A stretch of 64,000 bases of DNA from Amycolatopsis nalaikhensis (GCF_030264295.1 NZ_CP127173.1:8563501-8627500); one strand, 5' to 3'. Shown: positions 32,968 to 42,862, numbered from the stretch's first letter. Notes: a model not told the origin generated them from the sequence alone. Numbers and translations: made by a program.

Positions 32968-34067
32968 TTCAGCTGACCTGCCGTGTAGTAGCCGGAGTCG
33001 ACGAGTTCCTTCTGGTAGTTGGACTTGTCCACGGTGACCGGCTGCAGCAGGTAGGACGGGACGACCTTCTTGCCGTTGTCGTAGTCGGTGGTGTTGTTGA
33101 CCTCGGGCTTGCCGCCCTTGAGCACCGCGTCGGCCATCTTGACGGTCGTGTCGGCGAGCTTGCGGGTGTCCTTGAAGACCGTCGAGTACTGCTCACCGGC
33201 GATGATGGACTTGACCGAGGCGACCTCGGCGTCCTGCCCGGTGACGATCGGGTAGGGCTGGCCGGCGGTGCCGTAGCCGTTGCTCTTCAGCGCCGAGAGG
33301 ATGCCGATCGACAGGCCGTCGTACGGCGAGAGCACGCCCGCGACCTTCGCGCCACCGGTGTAGGTCTTGGTGAGCAGGTCCTCCATGCGCCGCTGCGCGG
33401 TGGCCGGGTCCCAGCGCAGGATGGCCGCGCGGGCGAAGTCGGTCTGCCCGCTCTTGACCACCAGCTTGCCGCTGTCGATCAGCGGCTTGAGGACGGACAT
33501 CGCGCCGTTGAAGAAGAAGGTGGCGTTGTTGTCGTCCGGCGAACCGGCGAACAGCTCGATGTTGAACGGTCCCGGGCCGTTGCCCAGGCCCTTGACCAGC
33601 GAGTTCGCCTGCTCGACGCCGACCTTGAAGTTGTCGAACGTGGCGTAGTAGTCGACGTTCGGCGAGTTGCGGATCAGCCGGTCGTAGGCGATGACCGGGA
33701 TCTTGCGGTCGGCCGCCTCCTGCAGCTGGGTGGTGATGGCGGTGCCGTCGATCGAAGCGACCACCAGCAGCTTGGCGCCCTTGGTGATCTGGTTCTCGAT
33801 CTGGTTCACCTGGGTGGGGATGTCGTTCTCGGCGTACTGGAGGTCGACCTTGTAGCCGAGTTTCTCCAGGGCGGCCTTGATGTTGTCGCCGTCGTGGATC
33901 CAGCGTTCCGACGACTTCGTCGGCATGGTGACGCCGACCAGGCTGCCCGCCGCGTCAGCGCCGGGAGCCGCCGTCTGGTCCGCCGTCTTCTGGCTCGAGC
34001 CGCACGCCGACAGCGTCAGCGCGAGCCCCGCGGCGGCGAGTGCCGCGATTCCTCTGGTGAACTTCAT
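32964..34067 (-). CDS. CUT2 sugar-binding lipoprotein (ChvE-like)
   Basis: A 367-residue periplasmic-binding-type protein carried as a lipoprotein (MKFTRGIAALAAAGLALTLS, Cys in LSACGSSQ). The ligand-binding part opens SLVGVTMPTKSSERWIHDGD and continues QVNQIENQITKGAKLLVVAS, PVIAYDRLIRNSPNVDYYAT, GVLSPYDGLSIGILSALKSN and PIVTGQDAEVASVKSIIAGE. These match ChvE and XylF, which bind arabinose, xylose, glucose and galactose. AAGGAACA precedes ATG 34067. It is 17 bases after araA, so it belongs to the araBDA operon and probably delivers L-arabinose. Confidence 0.93.
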   Translation of the reverse strand: MKFTRGIAALAAAGLALTLSACGSSQKTADQTAAPGADAAGSLVGVTMPTKSSERWIHDGDNIKAALEKLGYKVDLQYAENDIPTQVNQIENQITKGAKLLVVASIDGTAITTQLQEAADRKIPVIAYDRLIRNSPNVDYYATFDNFKVGVEQANSLVKGLGNGPGPFNIELFAGSPDDNNATFFFNGAMSVLKPLIDSGKLVVKSGQTDFARAAILRWDPATAQRRMEDLLTKTYTGGAKVAGVLSPYDGLSIGILSALKSNGYGTAGQPYPIVTGQDAEVASVKSIIAGEQYSTVFKDTRKLADTTVKMADAVLKGGKPEVNNTTDYDNGKKVVPSYLLQPVTVDKSNYQKELVDSGYYTAGQLK

Positions 34068-34084
34068 TGTTCCTTCTTCCTTTC

Positions 34085-35584
34085 TCAGAAGCCCTGGGCG
34101 AGCCGGTGGTAGGCCTGGTTCCAGCGGATGCGGTCGGCGAAGCCGTGCGGGGTCGTGTCCTGGTCGATCACGAGCAGCTCGACGCCGAGGAGGTTCGCGA
34201 AGTCGCGAAGGGTTTCGGTGCCCACGGCCTGGGTGAGCACGGTGTGGTGCGGGCCGCCGGCGGTGATCCACGACTCGGCCGACGTCGACAGCGACGGCGC
34301 CGGCTCCCACACCGCGCGCGCCACCGGCAGCTTCGGCAGCGGCTCGTCCGGCGCGACGACCTCGATCTCGTTGGCGACCAGGCGGAACCGGTCGCCGAGG
34401 TCGACCAGGCCGAGGACCACGCCGGGCCCGGGGGCGGCGTCGAAGACCAGCCGGACCGGGTCCTCGCGGCCGCCGATGCCGAGGGCGTGGATCTCGCACG
34501 ACGGCTTCGCGGCGGCGATGCTCGGGCAGACCTCCAGCATGTGCGCGCCGAGGATCTTCGGCGTGCCCGGCCCGAAGTGGTAGGTGTAGTCCTCCATGAA
34601 CGACGCGCCGAGGCTCTTGCCGACGCCCATCGCCTTGACCGCGGCGAGCAGCGCGGACGTCTTCCAGTCGCCCTCGCCGCCGAAGCCGTAGCCGTCGGCC
34701 ATCAGCCGCTGCACGGCGAGGCCGGGCAGCTGCCGCAGGCCGCCGAGGTCCTCGAAGTTCGTGGTGAACGCGCCGAAGCCGCCGTCGGTGAGGAACCTCC
34801 GCAGCCCGGCTTCGATCTTCGCCGCGTACCGCAGGGACTCGTGCCGCGCTCCCCCGGCCGCCAGTTCGGGGACGACGTCGTAGTCCTCGGCGTACTGCGC
34901 CACCAACGCGTCCACATCGGACACGGCGTCGACCTGCTCGACCAGCTCGTTCACGCCGTAGGTGTTGACCGAGACGCCGAACCGCAGCTCGGCCTCGACC
35001 TTGTCGCCTTCGGTGACGGCGACGTCGCGCATGTTGTCGCCGAACCGGGCCAGCCGGAGGTTCCGCAGGTGGTCGGCGCCGATGGCGGCGCGCGCCCACG
35101 CGTCGATCCGCGCGACCACGACCGGGTCGGACACGTGGCCGGCGACGGTCTTGCGCGGCACGCCGAGCCGGGTCTGGATGAACCCGAACTCGCGGTCGCC
35201 GTGCGCGGCCTGGTTGAGGTTCATGAAGTCCATGTCGATGGTCGACCACGGCAGGGCTTCGTTGAGCTGGGTGTGCAGGTGCAGCAGCGGCTTGCGCAGC
35301 GCGTCCAGCCCGGTGATCCACATCTTCGCGGGCGAGAAGGTGTGCATCCACGCGATCACGCCGACGCAGGCGGCGTCGGAGTTGGCCTCCTGCAGGACGC
35401 GGCGGATCGACGCGGCTTCGGTCAGCACCGGCTTGCCGACGATCTCGGCGGAGATCCCACCGGAGGCGGCCAGCAGCTGCTGGATGCGCAGGGACTGGCC
35501 GGCGACCTGCTCGAGGGTCTCCTCGCCGTAGAGGGCCTGGCTGCCGGTGAGGAACCAGAGCTGGGGTTTCGACGCGCGGGTCAT
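34085..35584 (-). CDS. araA: L-arabinose isomerase
   Basis: A 499-residue enzyme that converts L-arabinose to L-ribulose using Mn(II). ATG 35584 has AGGAG upstream and the protein begins KPQLWFLTGSQALYGEETLE as in E. coli AraA. MHTFSPAKMWITGLDAL, QAAHGDREFGFIQTRLG, GFGGEGDWKTSALLAAVKAM, GASFMEDYTYHFGPGTPKIL and GGPHHTVLTQAV contain the two metal Glu and the two metal His. Length and blocks are standard. It is between araD and the ABC binding protein. Confidence 0.96.
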   Translation of the reverse strand: MTRASKPQLWFLTGSQALYGEETLEQVAGQSLRIQQLLAASGGISAEIVGKPVLTEAASIRRVLQEANSDAACVGVIAWMHTFSPAKMWITGLDALRKPLLHLHTQLNEALPWSTIDMDFMNLNQAAHGDREFGFIQTRLGVPRKTVAGHVSDPVVVARIDAWARAAIGADHLRNLRLARFGDNMRDVAVTEGDKVEAELRFGVSVNTYGVNELVEQVDAVSDVDALVAQYAEDYDVVPELAAGGARHESLRYAAKIEAGLRRFLTDGGFGAFTTNFEDLGGLRQLPGLAVQRLMADGYGFGGEGDWKTSALLAAVKAMGVGKSLGASFMEDYTYHFGPGTPKILGAHMLEVCPSIAAAKPSCEIHALGIGGREDPVRLVFDAAPGPGVVLGLVDLGDRFRLVANEIEVVAPDEPLPKLPVARAVWEPAPSLSTSAESWITAGGPHHTVLTQAVGTETLRDFANLLGVELLVIDQDTTPHGFADRIRWNQAYHRLAQGF

Positions 35585-35601
35585 CGTTCTCCTTGGAGCG
35601 T

Positions 35602-36279
35602 TCAGTGCTGGCCGTAGACGTTCTGGTACCGGGCGTAGAGCCGGTCGACGTCCTCGGGTGGGAGGGGTTCGGGGGTGCCGAGCTCGAAGGCCTTGTGCAC
35701 CGTGCGGGCCACGTCTTCGACCATCACCGCCGCCTTGACCGCGGCGCGCGCGGTCCGCCCGACGGTGAACGGGCCGTGGTTGCGCATCAGCACCGCGGGC
35801 GAGCGGCTCGCGCGCAGCGTTTCGACGATGCCGCGGCCGATGGAGTCGTCGCCGATCAGGGCGAACGGCCCGACCGGGATCTCCCCGCCGAACTCGTCGG
35901 CGATCATCGTGAGCACGCACGGGATCGGCTCGCCGCGGGCGGCCCACGCCGTGGCGTACGTCGAGTGAGTGTGCACGACCCCGCCGATCTCCGGCATGTG
36001 CCGGTAGACGTAGGCGTGCGCGGCGGTGTCCGAGGACGGCGCCAGCTCGCCGTGCACGAGTTCGCCGTGCAGGTCGGTGACGACCATGGTCTCGGCGGAC
36101 AGATCGTCGTAGGACACGCCCGAGGGCTTGATGACCATCAGGTCCCGGCCCGGGACCCGCGCGGAGACGTTGCCCGCGGTCCAGATGACCAGGGCGTTGC
36201 GGGTCAGTTCACCGTGGAGGTTCGCCACGGTCTCCCGCAGTTCCGCGACGGTGTCGAGGACTTCGCCGGTCAGCGACAT
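35602..36279 (-). CDS. araD: L-ribulose-5-phosphate 4-epimerase
   Basis: A 225-residue class II aldolase-fold enzyme that makes D-xylulose 5-phosphate, the entry to the pentose phosphate pathway. WTAGNVSARVPGRDLMVIKP is the phosphate-binding region, GGVVHTHSTYATAWAARG supplies the zinc His pair, and AVLMRNHGPFTVGRTARAAV the third His. ATG 36279 overlaps the araB stop as TGATG, so the two are translationally coupled. Seventeen bases separate it from araA. Confidence 0.95.
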   Translation of the reverse strand: MSLTGEVLDTVAELRETVANLHGELTRNALVIWTAGNVSARVPGRDLMVIKPSGVSYDDLSAETMVVTDLHGELVHGELAPSSDTAAHAYVYRHMPEIGGVVHTHSTYATAWAARGEPIPCVLTMIADEFGGEIPVGPFALIGDDSIGRGIVETLRASRSPAVLMRNHGPFTVGRTARAAVKAAVMVEDVARTVHKAFELGTPEPLPPEDVDRLYARYQNVYGQH

Positions 36280-37907
36280 CAGGACCGTCCTTTCGCGACT
36301 TCGCGGCGGCGGGCGGCGAGGCGGTGCATGACATCGTTGCCGCCGCGGCCGAAGTAGTCGTGCAGCGTCGTGTACTCGGCGTACAGCTCGTCGTAGGCGT
36401 GGACGTGCGCGGGCACCGGCCGGTAGACCGCGCGTTCGACCGAGCCCATCGCCGCGGCGGCCGCGCGGATGTCCGGGTAGGCCCCGGCGGCGACGGCCGC
36501 GTGGATGGCCGAGCCGAGCGCGGGTCCCTGCGCGGAGCCGATCACCGACAGCGGGAGGTTGGTGACGTCGGCGTAGATCTGCATGAGCAAGGCGTTCTTC
36601 ATCAGCCCGCCCGCGATGATCAGCTCGGTGACCGGGACTCCGGCCTCGGTGAAGGTCTCGATGATCTTCCGGGTGCCGAACGCCGTGGCTTCCAGGAGCG
36701 CGCGGTAGACGTCCTCGGGGCGGGTGGCGAGGGTCTGCCCGACGATGACGCCGGACAGTTCGTGGTCGACCAGCACCGAGCGGTTGCCGCTGTGCCAGTC
36801 GAGGGCGACCAGGCCGTGTTCGCCGATCTCCTGCTGGGCGGCCAGCCGGGTGAGCTGCTCGTGCCCGTCGTGGGCGAAATGCCCGGTGAACCAGCCGAAG
36901 ATGTCGCCGACGCCGCTCTGCCCGGCCTCGTAGCCCCAGAGCCCGGGGACGATGCCGCCGTCGACGACCCCGCACATGCCGGGGACTTCGCGCAGTTCGG
37001 CGCCGTTCATCACGTGGCACGTCGAGGTGCCCATGATCGCCACCATCTGGCCGGGCTCGACGGCGTTCGCGGCGGGCGCGGTGACGTGCGCGTCGACGTT
37101 CCCGACCGCGACCGCGATGCCTTCCGGCAGGCCGGTCCAGGCGGCGGCTTCGGCGGTCAGCGAACCGGCCCGCGAACCCAGCTCGCCCAGCGGGTGCTCG
37201 AGCTTGTCGGCCACGAAGGACTCGAAGCCCGGCGCCAGCTCACGCAGGAAGTCCTGGCTCGGGTACTGGCCGTCCTGCAGGATGCCCTTGTACCCGGCGG
37301 TGCACGCGTTGCGGACGTAGGTCCCGGTCAGCTGCCAGACGATCCAGTCGGCCGCCTCGACCCAGTGGCGCATCGCGGCGTAGACGTCCGGGGCCTCTTC
37401 GAGCACCTGGAGCGCCTTCGCGAACTCCCACTCCGACGAGATCAGGCCGCCGTAGCGCGGCAGCCACTTCTCGCCGCGCTGCCGCGCCAGCTCGTTGATC
37501 CGGTCGGCCTGCGGCTGCGCCGAGTGGTGCTTCCACAGCTTCACGTACGCGTGCGGGTTGCCCTCGAACCCGGGCAGCTCGCACAGCGGCGTGCCGTCGG
37601 CGGTCGTCGGGACCATGGTGCACGCGGTGAAGTCGGTGGCGACGCCGATGACGTCACCCGCGTCGACGCCCGCGTCCCGCAGCGCCGCCGGTACGGCGTT
37701 GCGGAGCACTCCGACGTAGTCCGCGGGCACCTGCAGTGCCCAGTCCGGCGGCAGCGCGCGGCCCGTGGCGGGCAGCGTCTCGTCGAGCACCCCGTGCGGG
37801 TACTCGAAAACGGCGGAGCCGAGCTCGGCCCCGTCCCGGACCCGCACGACCACCGCGCGGCCCGACAGCGTGCCGAAGTCGACGCCGACGGTCAGTGGTT
37901 CTCCCAC
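36279..37907 (-). CDS. araB: L-ribulokinase
   Basis: A 542-residue FGGY kinase that phosphorylates L-ribulose. The N-terminus TVGVDFGTLSGRAVVVRVRD is the AraB type of the FGGY ATPase loop. ATDFTACTMVPTTADGTPLC, KLWKHHSAQPQADRINELA, WVEAADWIVWQLTGTYVRNA, GTSTCHVMNGAELREVPGMC and VTELIIAGGLMKNALLMQIY follow in order. It is the first of araB-araD-araA, 70 bases downstream of the GH51 gene with only a modest hairpin (37938-37967) between, so the two may share a transcript. Confidence 0.95.
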   Translation of the reverse strand: MGEPLTVGVDFGTLSGRAVVVRVRDGAELGSAVFEYPHGVLDETLPATGRALPPDWALQVPADYVGVLRNAVPAALRDAGVDAGDVIGVATDFTACTMVPTTADGTPLCELPGFEGNPHAYVKLWKHHSAQPQADRINELARQRGEKWLPRYGGLISSEWEFAKALQVLEEAPDVYAAMRHWVEAADWIVWQLTGTYVRNACTAGYKGILQDGQYPSQDFLRELAPGFESFVADKLEHPLGELGSRAGSLTAEAAAWTGLPEGIAVAVGNVDAHVTAPAANAVEPGQMVAIMGTSTCHVMNGAELREVPGMCGVVDGGIVPGLWGYEAGQSGVGDIFGWFTGHFAHDGHEQLTRLAAQQEIGEHGLVALDWHSGNRSVLVDHELSGVIVGQTLATRPEDVYRALLEATAFGTRKIIETFTEAGVPVTELIIAGGLMKNALLMQIYADVTNLPLSVIGSAQGPALGSAIHAAVAAGAYPDIRAAAAAMGSVERAVYRPVPAHVHAYDELYAEYTTLHDYFGRGGNDVMHRLAARRREVAKGRS

Positions 37908-37937
37908 GGTGTCCTCCCTCCTGGTTGGTGACCGGGA

Positions 37938-37967
37938 CGCGGCGCGGGCGGCGGTGGTCGCGCCGCG
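37938..37967 (-). terminator. Weak intercistronic hairpin between GH51 and araB
   Basis: A perfect 9-bp stem (CGCGGCGCG at 37938-37946 with its complement at 37959-37967) and a 12-base loop in the 70-base gap. No U-tract; it may stop only part of the transcripts or stabilise the upstream mRNA. Confidence 0.45.
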
Positions 37968-37977
37968 CCCCGGGGTT

Positions 37978-40900
37978 CTAGCGGCCGGTGAAGACCAGCG
38001 TCGTCACGGAGTTGGCGGGCAGCGTCAGCTTCGACGTCGCCGCCAATCCGGTGATCTCCCTGGTCTGCGGCACGATGGCGGTCGGCGCGGCGAGGCTGTT
38101 GCGCCCCGTCGGGTCGCCGGTGAGCGTGGTGAGCGTCCCGGTGCCGTCGACCGCGGTGACGCCGGTGAGCGCCAGCCGGGCCGTCTGCACCTGGCCGGTC
38201 GGGTTGACGAGCTTGACCGTGAACGTCTTCCGGCCGTTCTTGGTGGTCACGTTCACCACCTGCCGCAGGGGGCTGCCCTGGTTGAGGCGGCTGGTCACGA
38301 TCTGCTTGCCGAGCGTGCTGGAGAACATCTGCTGCACCCAGTACGACGGCGAGCCGTAGCTGCTCCCGGCGTCGAGGCCGATCAGGTTGACCGGCCAGTT
38401 GGACTGGTTCTCGTGCACCAGCACCGGCGCGTACATCGAGCCGATGACGATGTCGCTGTTGCGTTCCAGCCCGGTCAGGAACGCGGCCTCGCCGATGGCG
38501 GCGGCCAGGGTGCCGGTGGGCCGGCCGTCCTGGGCGCCGTACTCGCCGACGAGGATCTCCGGGCCGGAGCGGTCCGCGGTGTCGTAGCGGGTCGAGTTGT
38601 CGGTGAACCACTGCGGCGACTGGTAGTAGTGGTCGTCCGCGGCGTCCGGGCGCACCCCGGTCGACGTGCTCGACGCGGCCCCGCCCTGCAGGCCGCCGGT
38701 GGTGGCGATGACCGTCAGCTGCGGGTACTTCGCCTTGATGGCGTTGAACATGTCGGTGAACCGCCAGGCGTAGCTACCCGAGCCGTCGAACCAGTCCTCG
38801 TTGCCGACCTCGACGTAGTGCAGGTCGAACGGGGCCGGGTGCCCGTCGGCGATCCGCTTGGCGCCCCACGTCGTCGAGCGGTCGCCGATGGCGTACTCGA
38901 TCTCGTCCAAGGCTTCCTGGACGTACTGCGGGTAGTCGGCCTGGCTGACGTGCTGGCCGTTGAGCGTGTACCCGGCGAACAGGGCCAGCAGCGGCTGGGC
39001 GCCGATGTCCTCGGCCAGCTTGAGGTAGTCGAGGATGCCGAAGCCGTCGGTGGACCAGTAGCCCCACGCGGTGTTCTGGTGGCCGGGCCGCTGCTCGAGC
39101 GGGCCGATGGTGTTCTTCCACGCGAACCGCGTGTCGAGGGTGTTGCCCTCGAGGTAGTTGCCGCCGGGGACGCGGAACAGGCCAAGCTTCATCGCCGCGA
39201 GCTTCTGCCCGAGGTCGGCGCGGACGCCGTTGGCCCGGTTCTTGAAGGTCGGCGGGAACAGGGAGACCTGCTGGAACCAGGCGTCGCCGCTGAGCGCGGT
39301 CTTGCCCTTGTTGACCAGCGAGACGACGATCCGGTTGTCGGTCGAGGCGGTGATCGTCGACGGCGTGGTGAAGCTGAACGTCTGCTGCGCCCACGCGGCG
39401 CCGACCGGCTGGACGTCCTTGCTCGCCAGCACGGTGCCGTCCGGCTTCTCCAGGCTGACCCGGACCGCGCCGGTCCACGTGCCCTTGGCGAAGAAGCTGC
39501 CGGTGTACTTCGTGGACGGCTTCGCGGCGACGCCGTAGTAGCCGACGTTGGCCGCCGCCACGCGCCCGGCGGCCGGAACCGTGTCGGCGTGCAGCTTCAG
39601 CGAGCGGTCGAGCGCGGTGTTGAGCGGCGTCGCGGTGTCGATCGCGTAGGTGCCGGTGGCACCGGGCGAAGTGAGCAGCGACCAGTACGGGACCGGCGTG
39701 TCCCCGGCGCCGCTGCCGCGCTGGTAGGCCTCCTTGAAGGTGCGGTTGCGGACCAGTTCCGCGTAGAGCCCGCCTTCGACGGAGTGGCTGATGTCTTCGA
39801 GGATCGAGCCGTAGGTGGTCGGGCGGGTGTTGGCGCGGACGACGTTGGCGTCGACCGCGAGCTGGTTGGCCCCGGCGAGGGTGCCGATCTGGGCGGCGGT
39901 CAGCGGGAAGCGGCGCAGTTCGACCTCGTCGATCGCGCCGGTGAAGCCGGACCCCACGGTGAACGGGGCCGCCGCGGTACCCGAAGCCGGGCAAGCCGAG
40001 ACGTCCAGGGTCGTGCCGGTGGGCGTGCCGCAGGTGGTGGTGACCGCGGCCGCGTCGCCGTCGGCGTAGACGGTGAGCCGCTGCGAAGCGCGGTCGAGGA
40101 CGAGAGCCGCGTGGTGCCAGTTGCCGTCGGCGAGCCCGCCGCCGGTGGTGGTCACCTGGATCGTGCCGACGCGGGCGGTGAGCTTGCCGCCGGTGACGCC
40201 GAGGGCGTAGCCGTCGCCGTGGTCCACGACGTTGCCGTCCGCGGTGGTGCGGAACCAGGCGGCCAGCGAGAGCGAGCCGGTGCCGGTGTCGAACGCGGGC
40301 GACGTACCCATGTCCACAGTGGACTTGCCGTCGAGCTGGACGGCCTTGCCCGCCGCGCCCGCGGTCCACGTGGCTCCCTTCAGCGTTCCGTCGGCCGCGT
40401 TCGCGCTCGAGTCGTGAGCGACCGTGCCGGTGCCCTCGTCGAAGTGCCACGACCCACTGGCCGCCAGCGCGGCGACGGCGGACGCGGTCAGCGGTGTCGG
40501 GTACGCGCGGACGTCGTCCACTCCCCCGGCGAACCAGTCGGCCGGGCCGCCCGCCCACTTGCCGCGCCCGATGACCAGGTGGCCGGACGCGGTCCACGGC
40601 GTGGTGAAGGGGACGCTCTGCTGCAGGGTTCCGTTGACGTATAACGAAAGCGTTCCGGCCGCGCGGTTGTAGACGCCGACGACGTGCTGCCACTGGTCGG
40701 CCTGCGCGGGCAGGGTGGACACCGCCGAGGACGACGCCGTGTCGCCGTCGCCCGCTCGGCGGGTGAAGGCGAAACGGCCGTCGGCGGCGCGCTGGAGGTA
40801 GAAGCCGCTGATCGCCGAGCCGTCGACGCTCACCGCGGTCCGGAAACCGGTGGCCGCGGTCGGCTTGACCCACGCGGACACCGAGAAGCTCTGCGCGGTG

Positions 40901-41796
40901 TCGACGACCGGCGCCGGGACGTCGGCCGCCGCGTCGGTGCCGTTGAACACGGCGCCGTGCGGGCCGACGACGCCGTCGCCCCAGGCGGCCCCGCTGGTCA
41001 GGGTGGCGGTGCGCGCGTCGAGGGAGTCGTCGGCCGCGGTGGTGCCGGTGCCTTCGTCGAGACCCCAGTGCCCGGCGATGGCCAGGCGGGCGGCGTCGGC
41101 GCCGGTCAGTGCGCCGGAGTAGGCGCGGACGTCGTCGATCGAGCCGTCGACGTAGTCCACCGGGTTGCCGCCGTACTTGCCGCGGCCGATCACCAGGTGG
41201 CCGGTGCCGGCCCAGCCCGCGGGCGCGGCGACGGTCGCCTGGCGGGTGCCGTCGACGTAGAGGGCCAGCGTCGACGCGGCCGCGTCGAACACGCCGGTGA
41301 GCTGGTACCACTGGCCGACGACCGGGTCGAAGTTCGCCGACGCGACCACACCGTCGGCCGGGGCGTCCCCGGCGAGGCGGGTGAAGGCGAAGCGGCGCGA
41401 GTCGTCGCGGAACTGCAGGAAGAAGTTGCTGACCTGGGTGCCGTCGACGCTGACGAACGTCTGGAAACCGGACGTCTTGTCGAGCTTGACCCAGCTGCTG
41501 ACGGAGAAGCTCTTCGTCGTGTCGAGCACGGGTGCCCCGGCGTCGGCGAACCCGCCGGCGCCGTCGGTGGTCAATGCACCGCCGCGGATGCCCGGCCCCC
41601 AGCCCGCGCCCGCGTTCAGGGTGGCGGGGTGGTCCCCCGCGGTGTCGGCCGCGGTCGTGCCGCTGCCTTCGTCGAACGTCCAGTGCCCGGCCAGGCCCGG
41701 CTCGGGCTCGGCCGCCGAGGCGGCGGTGACGGGGAGGGCCGAGAACAGGGTCAGGGCCGCGAGCACGGCCAGGGGGCGCCGGAATCTGTGGGGCAT
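37978..41796 (-). CDS. Secreted GH51 alpha-L-arabinofuranosidase with three LamG domains
   Basis: A 1272-residue secreted enzyme. ATG 41796 has AGGAG upstream and a signal peptide follows (MPHRFRRPLAVLAALTLFSA ... TAASAAEPE). Three concanavalin A-like LamG domains occupy roughly residues 35-640 (AGHWTFDEGSGTTAADTAGD, AGHWGLDEGTGTTAADDSLD, SGSWHFDEGTGTVAHDSSAN open them). A carbohydrate-binding-like insertion precedes the GH51 catalytic barrel. Acid/base Glu1000 is in YVEVGNEDWF and nucleophile Glu1085 in ILVGEYGA. GH51 enzymes release L-arabinofuranose from arabinan, arabinoxylan and arabinogalactan. Most GH51 enzymes are cytoplasmic and short; this one is exported with three lectin-like domains, suggesting attack on insoluble wall polymers. 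A LacI-regulon operator lies at 41811-41824. Confidence 0.92.
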   Translation of the reverse strand: MPHRFRRPLAVLAALTLFSALPVTAASAAEPEPGLAGHWTFDEGSGTTAADTAGDHPATLNAGAGWGPGIRGGALTTDGAGGFADAGAPVLDTTKSFSVSSWVKLDKTSGFQTFVSVDGTQVSNFFLQFRDDSRRFAFTRLAGDAPADGVVASANFDPVVGQWYQLTGVFDAAASTLALYVDGTRQATVAAPAGWAGTGHLVIGRGKYGGNPVDYVDGSIDDVRAYSGALTGADAARLAIAGHWGLDEGTGTTAADDSLDARTATLTSGAAWGDGVVGPHGAVFNGTDAAADVPAPVVDTAQSFSVSAWVKPTAATGFRTAVSVDGSAISGFYLQRAADGRFAFTRRAGDGDTASSSAVSTLPAQADQWQHVVGVYNRAAGTLSLYVNGTLQQSVPFTTPWTASGHLVIGRGKWAGGPADWFAGGVDDVRAYPTPLTASAVAALAASGSWHFDEGTGTVAHDSSANAADGTLKGATWTAGAAGKAVQLDGKSTVDMGTSPAFDTGTGSLSLAAWFRTTADGNVVDHGDGYALGVTGGKLTARVGTIQVTTTGGGLADGNWHHAALVLDRASQRLTVYADGDAAAVTTTCGTPTGTTLDVSACPASGTAAAPFTVGSGFTGAIDEVELRRFPLTAAQIGTLAGANQLAVDANVVRANTRPTTYGSILEDISHSVEGGLYAELVRNRTFKEAYQRGSGAGDTPVPYWSLLTSPGATGTYAIDTATPLNTALDRSLKLHADTVPAAGRVAAANVGYYGVAAKPSTKYTGSFFAKGTWTGAVRVSLEKPDGTVLASKDVQPVGAAWAQQTFSFTTPSTITASTDNRIVVSLVNKGKTALSGDAWFQQVSLFPPTFKNRANGVRADLGQKLAAMKLGLFRVPGGNYLEGNTLDTRFAWKNTIGPLEQRPGHQNTAWGYWSTDGFGILDYLKLAEDIGAQPLLALFAGYTLNGQHVSQADYPQYVQEALDEIEYAIGDRSTTWGAKRIADGHPAPFDLHYVEVGNEDWFDGSGSYAWRFTDMFNAIKAKYPQLTVIATTGGLQGGAASSTSTGVRPDAADDHYYQSPQWFTDNSTRYDTADRSGPEILVGEYGAQDGRPTGTLAAAIGEAAFLTGLERNSDIVIGSMYAPVLVHENQSNWPVNLIGLDAGSSYGSPSYWVQQMFSSTLGKQIVTSRLNQGSPLRQVVNVTTKNGRKTFTVKLVNPTGQVQTARLALTGVTAVDGTGTLTTLTGDPTGRNSLAAPTAIVPQTREITGLAATSKLTLPANSVTTLVFTGR

Positions 41797-41810
41797 GGCT
41801 CTCCTTCGAG

Positions 41811-41824
41811 CGTTAGCGCTCACA
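41811..41824. promoter_or_regulatory. LacI-regulon operator before the arabinofuranosidase gene
   Basis: CGTTAGCGCTCACA matches the TGTTAGCGNTAACA consensus with changes at the first and one right-half position. It lies 15 bases upstream of ATG 41796 and could control GH51, araBDA and the following transporter genes together. Confidence 0.6.
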
Positions 41825-41875
41825 CGACTGGGGGTGCGGAAGCGCCACTTTCGTAGGGAAAGTGACGCTTTCGCG

Positions 41876-42862
41876 CTAGCGGGTTCGGCGGGTGACGAGG
41901 CGTTGCAGGACGATGAAGACGAACAGCAGGGCCCCGGTGATGATCGAGGTCCACCAGGAGTTGAGGGTGCCGTCGAAGGTGATCAGCGTCTGGATGATGC
42001 CCAGCACCATGATCCCGAGCACGGTGCCCAGCACGTAGCCGGAGCCGCCGGTGAGGATGGTGCCGCCGATGACCACCGCGGCGATCGCCGTCAGTTCGAG
42101 GCCGACGCCGTTGAGCGGGTCGCCGGAGGACTTGTAGAGCACCAGCAGGAGCCCGCCGAGCGCCGAGCAGAACCCGCTGATCGTGTACACCGCGATCTTC
42201 GTCCGGCCGGTCTTGAGACCCATCAGCATCGCGGACTGCGCGTTGCCGCCGATCGAGTAGACCGTCCGGCCGAACCGGGTGAAGACCAGGACGTAGGCCG
42301 AAACCGCGACGACCACCAGCGCGACGACCACGCTGATCGAGATGTGCAGCTCGCCGCCCAACGGGATCTGTGTCTGCGCGAGGGTGGCGATCGTCGGGTT
42401 GTCGATCGAGTACGCCTCGGTGCTGATCGTGTAGCAGAGCCCGCGGGCGAAGAACATCCCGATCAGCGTCGCGATGAACGGCTGGATCTCGAAGAAGTGG
42501 ATGAGCGCGCCCATCCCGGCGCCGAGCAGCGCGCCGATCACCAGTACCACGGCGATCGCCGCGTACGCGGGCCAGCCGTGCTTCTGCAGCAGGTCGCCGG
42601 AGACCACTGTGGACAGTGCGACGACCGACCCGACGGACAGGTCGATGCCGCCGGTGAGGATCACGAACGTCATCCCGACGGCGACCACGAGCAGGAAGGC
42701 GTTGTTGATGAACAGGTCGAGGATGACCTGCCCGGAGCCGAACGCCTCGTAGCTCGACGCGCCGAAGATGTACGCCCCGATCAGCAGCGCCATCGTGGCG
42801 AGGATCGGCAGGTGCCGCTGCTGCGGCCGGTAGCCCTTGACGCGGGCGGCGAGCGTGGTCAT
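41876..42862 (-). CDS. yjfF: Furanose ABC transporter permease (YjfF-like)
   Basis: A 328-residue membrane protein with about nine helices. The CUT2 signature reads LVVAVGMTFVILTGGIDLSV; IQPFIATLIGMFFARGLCYT and FGRTVYSIGGNAQSAMLMGL follow. These match YjfF, one of two permeases of the E. coli galactofuranose importer YtfQRT-YjfF. ATG 42862 overlaps the stop of the partner permease as ATGA. It is the last gene of the four-gene transporter operon; 79 bases on, the GH51 arabinofuranosidase gene begins. Context suggests uptake of L-arabinofuranose or galactofuranose. Confidence 0.9.
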   Translation of the reverse strand: MTTLAARVKGYRPQQRHLPILATMALLIGAYIFGASSYEAFGSGQVILDLFINNAFLLVVAVGMTFVILTGGIDLSVGSVVALSTVVSGDLLQKHGWPAYAAIAVVLVIGALLGAGMGALIHFFEIQPFIATLIGMFFARGLCYTISTEAYSIDNPTIATLAQTQIPLGGELHISISVVVALVVVAVSAYVLVFTRFGRTVYSIGGNAQSAMLMGLKTGRTKIAVYTISGFCSALGGLLLVLYKSSGDPLNGVGLELTAIAAVVIGGTILTGGSGYVLGTVLGIMVLGIIQTLITFDGTLNSWWTSIITGALLFVFIVLQRLVTRRTR